The position numbers were made by a program, and so were the translations under genes. Shown piece after piece: positions 60,623 through 64,000 of a DNA stretch of 64,000 bases. A model generated the notes under the pieces. The model did no database searches, was not told where the DNA came from, and saw only the letters and a program-made list of their open reading frames with translations. Each line of letters starts with the position of its first letter. The stretch's first letter is position 1. Source of the DNA: Micropterix aruncella (lineage: Eukaryota > Arthropoda > Insecta > Lepidoptera > Micropterigidae); NCBI GenBank assembly GCA_944548615.1, contig OX155957.1, forward strand, positions 28,108,935-28,172,934, written 5' to 3'.

Positions 60623-61829
60623 AGAAGCATCCGAAACCACTGATGATAGAGAAAAAATATAGAAAGGAGTATCGGAGTCTCGGGTTTTGTAGTTATGAAA
60701 ATTTCATTTAATGGTTTTCAATCTAAATTTCAATTAAAATTTAAATCAACATTTCAATAATGGTATTTACTTTCCTGTAAAACACAATGCGTAGATAGGT
60801 ATGTCTCTTAAAAATCTTAAAGCGAAGGTGAATGTCATTTTCTTGACGTTCATGTTGAATTAATTAAACAACCAAAGCAGCAAATGACTATGATATTTTG
60901 TAAATAAAACATACTTATCGCTTGCACTTGCGATTTTACAAAAAAGACTTTCATGAAAACCATAAATGCAATTTTTCATAACTCCAAAATCGGTTGCAAG
61001 ACTTTTTCCCACAATTTTTCTTGCGGCTTCTTATCTCCCCATAAGTTTGCTAAATTTAAAACTCAACCTGCATAAGACAACTACAGTCTGATAGTAGTTT
61101 TCATTTGATCGTCGATATAAATACACTTCCTAACTGACAAAACAGATGCTTTGTAACCCACAGTTCTGTGGCTTGCAAAGCATCTCTTTGTAAGTACATA
61201 GAAGCGTATATATGAAACGGTAAAAGAAACCGCAATCAGGACCTCAACTAGCTTTTTCTGGAATTCTCACATTTTTTGTTTGTAATAAATAATGTAAATA
61301 ATTGTTATAATTGTAATAAATAATTGTAAATAATGACAATGAATCTCTTATGTTTACGCACGTCTACATTCAAAGGGCAATAAAATATACATAATTGTAT
61401 TGTGATTACACTAAATTTTATTATGATTTATTTTATATACTTGTATTGGGCTCACACTAAACTTTATTGTGATTTATTTAAATATATTTACAATTTGTGT
61501 TAATAAACGTGGTTAATATGTGAAAACAATATTTGTAAATTTAAATTACATTTCAATAAACGCTCATCTTACAGAATTATGTAAGTTGTGTTTTCTTTCA
61601 TAGCATATATAGGTATATACTATACACTTTATTGCAACAGGTCACCTGCATCACTGCTGTCACTGATTAACCTGGTTCCAGTAGCTGCTTATCACTCGGT
61701 TGCTAACTGGGTGCCCTGTCGATTCCTGTATCTTTGTGGAGGTGTTTCTACAGTAATGTAGATAAACCTCTTAAATGATGTAGAAATTGAAAGGCCATCC
61801 CGTAAGCAGATGTGAGATACTTACTTTCA
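60623..61829. other. AT-rich interior of the CACTA-like element
   Basis: No transposase motif or long frame on either strand. It may contain the 3' UTR of the SAM gene. Confidence 0.5.
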
Positions 61830-62645
61830 ACCGATTAGGTTAGTTACGTTTAACCGAGTAGGTTGGTAAAATTTAGCCGAGCAGGCCGGTTACTTTTAAC
61901 CTAGTTGGCTAGGTTACTTTTAACCGAGAAGGTCGGTTATTTTTAACCAAGTTGGCTAGGTTACTTTTAACCGAGAAGGTCGGTTATTTTTAACCAAGTT
62001 GGCTAGGTTACTTTTAACCGAGAAGGTCGGTTATTTTTAACCAAGTTGGCTAGGTTACTTTTAACAGAGTATGTCGGAAACTTTTAACCGTGTAGGTCGG
62101 TTACTTTCAACCGAGTAGGTTTGTTAAATTTAACCGAGTAGGTTGGCAACATTAAGCCGATCAGGTCGGTTATTATTAACAAAGTACGTTTGTAAGATAT
62201 AGTCAAGCAGTTCGTCTAATTTCAACCGAGTAGGTTAGTTACGTATAACCAAGTACGTTTGTAAGATTTAGCCAAGCAGTTCGGCTAATTTCAACCGAGT
62301 AGGTTAGTTACGTTTAACCAAGTAGATTGGCAATATTTAACCGAGCAGGTTGGCCATATTTAACTGGGCAGGCCGGTTAATTTTAACCGAGTAGGTTATT
62401 ATTTATAACCAAGCAAGTTTGCAATATTTAACCAAGTAGATGAGTTACTTTAAACCAAGTAGGTTGGCTACCATAACCGACCATTGAAGGTCATCAAGTA
62501 ACAGATTAGGTGGGTTAATTTTAACCGAGTGTATTTAACCAAATTGAGTTGGTTATTATTAGCAACGGAGGTTGCAGGTGCTATATTAACAGTATGACTT
62601 GGTTGTTTTTAGCAGTAAATTGGTTGTTTTTAGCGTAGACGTTTT
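61830..62645. repeat. Right subterminal AACCGAG array
   Basis: Units of about 30 bp with AACCGAGNAGGTYGGTTA. A regular 54-bp period at 61895-62060 is made of AACCGAGAAGGTCGGTTATT plus AACCAAGTTGGCTAGGTTAC. Confidence 0.92.
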
Positions 62646-62654
62646 CTCAGTGTA

Positions 62655-63060
62655 GCCGCCGAATCACGCCACCAAGGAAGAGGGTACCCCCTGGGGGGTA
62701 TCCCGAAGCCTCATGCTTTCCCAAGAAGCCACATAGTGCCCCACAAACTCGCCAAACGACTGGAAGCAGCTCCTACAACTGACCAAATCCGGGTACCAAA
62801 TCGGAGAACGCCCAACGCACGCGCCCACCGCATCCATCAATTTCTCCCGTGCAGCCGCTAGAATTGGGCAAGACCAAATTACGTGTTCCGCAGTTTGGCG
62901 ACCATACCCACAGGCGCACCGGGGGTCATCGGCAAGTCCAAAGTCAAATAGTTTGGCTCTGAACTCTCCGTGGCCCCCAACCAGCTGCGTGGTATGGTGG
63001 TCGAACCGCAGAAACGAATTTGCCATCCGCACTGCAACGGACGGGAAAAAGCAATGGGTG
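62655..63060 (-). pseudogene. R1-like LINE, ORF C-terminus
   Basis: The minus-strand frame from 63060 reads FLRFDHHTTQLVGGHGEFRA, then CACGYGRQTAEHVIWSCP with the C-x-C...H...C pattern, then ends VPSSLVA with a stop at about 62668. This is the region after the RT in the R1 group of LINEs (GHG, then a Cys-His cluster). Everything upstream is missing: the copy starts at the 15-bp site at 63061-63075. The frame is undamaged. Confidence 0.8.
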
Positions 63061-63483
63061 ACTCTGACTAACAGTCGGGGGAGTCTGGAAGCAGTACTGT
63101 TTCCTATAGAGCGGGGGTGGTTGCGGACCTTACGGCGATTGGTCTTGAAATGACTATCGGCTACCCGATCCTGGGTGAACAGCCGGGCAAAGGACGCTGT
63201 GGTCCGCGATAGATTCGGTAAACACCGTTTCACCGCTTCGTAAGGGAGAGGACCGCGAAGCGACCTCGAACTCGTAACCAATCGAGAGACCGAAGTAATC
63301 TGGTCACAATTGGAAGTAAGGGCGTGAGTGTAGGCCCGCCGGTTAACACTCCTAGCTATCTCGCGGTTAAGGCGTTGGCCTCTTACGGGCTTGTGGCGCT
63401 CACTCCAGGGCGATCGAAGATTTAACGACTAATCTTTAAAACTTCCTGAGGTGACGGGCTCGCCCGCTGTAGTCGACAACCCT
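63061..63483 (+). mobile_element. Family C retroposon, 3' part (outer layer of the nest)
   Basis: Resumes with ACTCTGACTAACAGTCGGGG and runs to GCTGTAGTCGACAACCCTAG. Joined with 55312-55515 it matches the 45866-46538 copy in reverse, with about 40 bp missing near 63405. Confidence 0.85.
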
Positions 63484-64000
63484 AGTTGGGGTGGGTAGCG
63501 AACGGTTTCGTGCAGCTTCGGTCAAAAGATCCACTGTGTTCCCAGGTTGATCTAACTCAAGATTCAGCTCATATTCAATAGCCTCCTCGTGTGGAGGACT
63601 ACCCCGGGAAGGACTCTCGCGTCTCAGACCTCTGGTAGGCTGGTAGATCGGTTTCCCTTGGAGGAACGCCTCCCGGCGCTACTGGACGGTTTGCGCATCA
63701 TGCGGCGTCAGCGAATCGGTTGTGCACCCTGACTAAATACTGAAGGAGTGTGGAGACTTTGGAAATATACTGTCTCCTAAGCAGCGGGGATGGATGTTGA
63801 CCTGTCGTCAACCACTCTTGAAATGACCAATTGGCTACCTGATCCTGAATTCAGAGCCAGGCAAAAATGCCAATGTTCCGCGATAGATTCAAACTGAATC
63901 ACCGGTGAATATACGGCACGGAGCAGCTAACCAGATATACGGTATGTAGAGGTCGCGTAAGCGATTTCGGACCCGTAACCAGTCTGAGGGATGGAGGTAT
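63484..64000 (+). mobile_element. Family C retroposon, another diverged copy, cut by the window edge
   Basis: Contains GGTTTGCGCATCATGCGGCG, TACTGTCTCCTAAGCAGCGG and GGTCGCGTAAGCGATTTCGG in family C order, sense orientation. The 3' end lies beyond the window. Confidence 0.7.

Larger units (their letters stand above)
56393..62652. mobile_element. CACTA-like DNA element, 6260 bp, with gene but no transposase
   Basis: Ends are CACTGAGAAAACGAACGC at 56393 and, reversed from 62652, CACTGAGAAAACGTCTACGC: 13 identical bases and then more similarity with a short gap. TA lies at 56391-56392 and at 62653-62654. Long arrays of AACCGAG-type repeats occupy the first 1.3 kb and last 0.8 kb, like the subterminal repeats of CACTA elements. 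Between them is a spliced SAM-domain gene. No DDE transposase frame is visible. CACTR ends fit the CMC group; 2-bp TA duplication is less usual, so the class is an inference. Confidence 0.75.

Overview
This is an AT-rich, intron-containing animal sequence. The mix of repeats (CR1/Jockey-type and R1-type LINEs, Penelope, PIF/Harbinger, mariner, hAT, many MITEs, very long TA runs) points to an insect, most likely a moth or butterfly. The species cannot be named from the sequence alone. Host genes are few: a canonical tRNA-Val(CAC) at 2934-3006 (minus) and a complete three-exon MADF-BESS gene at 30851-33087 (minus). Almost everything else is transposon sequence in several layers.

Layout. 1-2409: a broken Penelope-like retroelement (RT plus GIY-YIG endonuclease) between two TA microsatellites. 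3-24 kb: diverged dispersed repeats, a 5S-rRNA-like relic, two short foldback retroposons made of Penelope end sequence, LINE fragments, MITEs and a long-period array (14.2-17 kb). 22.7-29 kb: a restriction-endonuclease-like ORF, a hAT MITE with an 8-bp target duplication and more repeats. 30.8-33.1 kb: the MADF-BESS gene. 33.6-48.7 kb: copies of a roughly 0.67-kb retroposon (called family C here), LINE and mariner pieces, a degenerate Harbinger and a striking interleaved inverted repeat at 37.9-38.8 kb. 48839-53407: an apparently intact PIF/Harbinger element with TIRs, TAA duplication, a three-exon DDE transposase and a three-exon Myb-like partner gene facing it; it sits in the 3' part of an older LINE.

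55.3-63.5 kb holds the most unusual structure, a nest of five layers: a family C retroposon; an R1-like LINE inserted in it, with the same 15-bp target sequence present three times; a 6.26-kb CACTA-like DNA element (TIRs starting CACTGAGAAAACG, TA duplication) inserted in the LINE 3' end; inside that, between two long arrays of AACCGAG-type subterminal repeats, a multi-exon SAM-domain gene; and a tRNA-derived SINE cutting the last exon of that gene.

Working together: the two Harbinger genes make a plausible self-sufficient transposition pair. The CACTA-like unit has gene and ends but no visible transposase, so it would need help from elsewhere. All family and domain assignments were made by eye from motifs; no database search was run.
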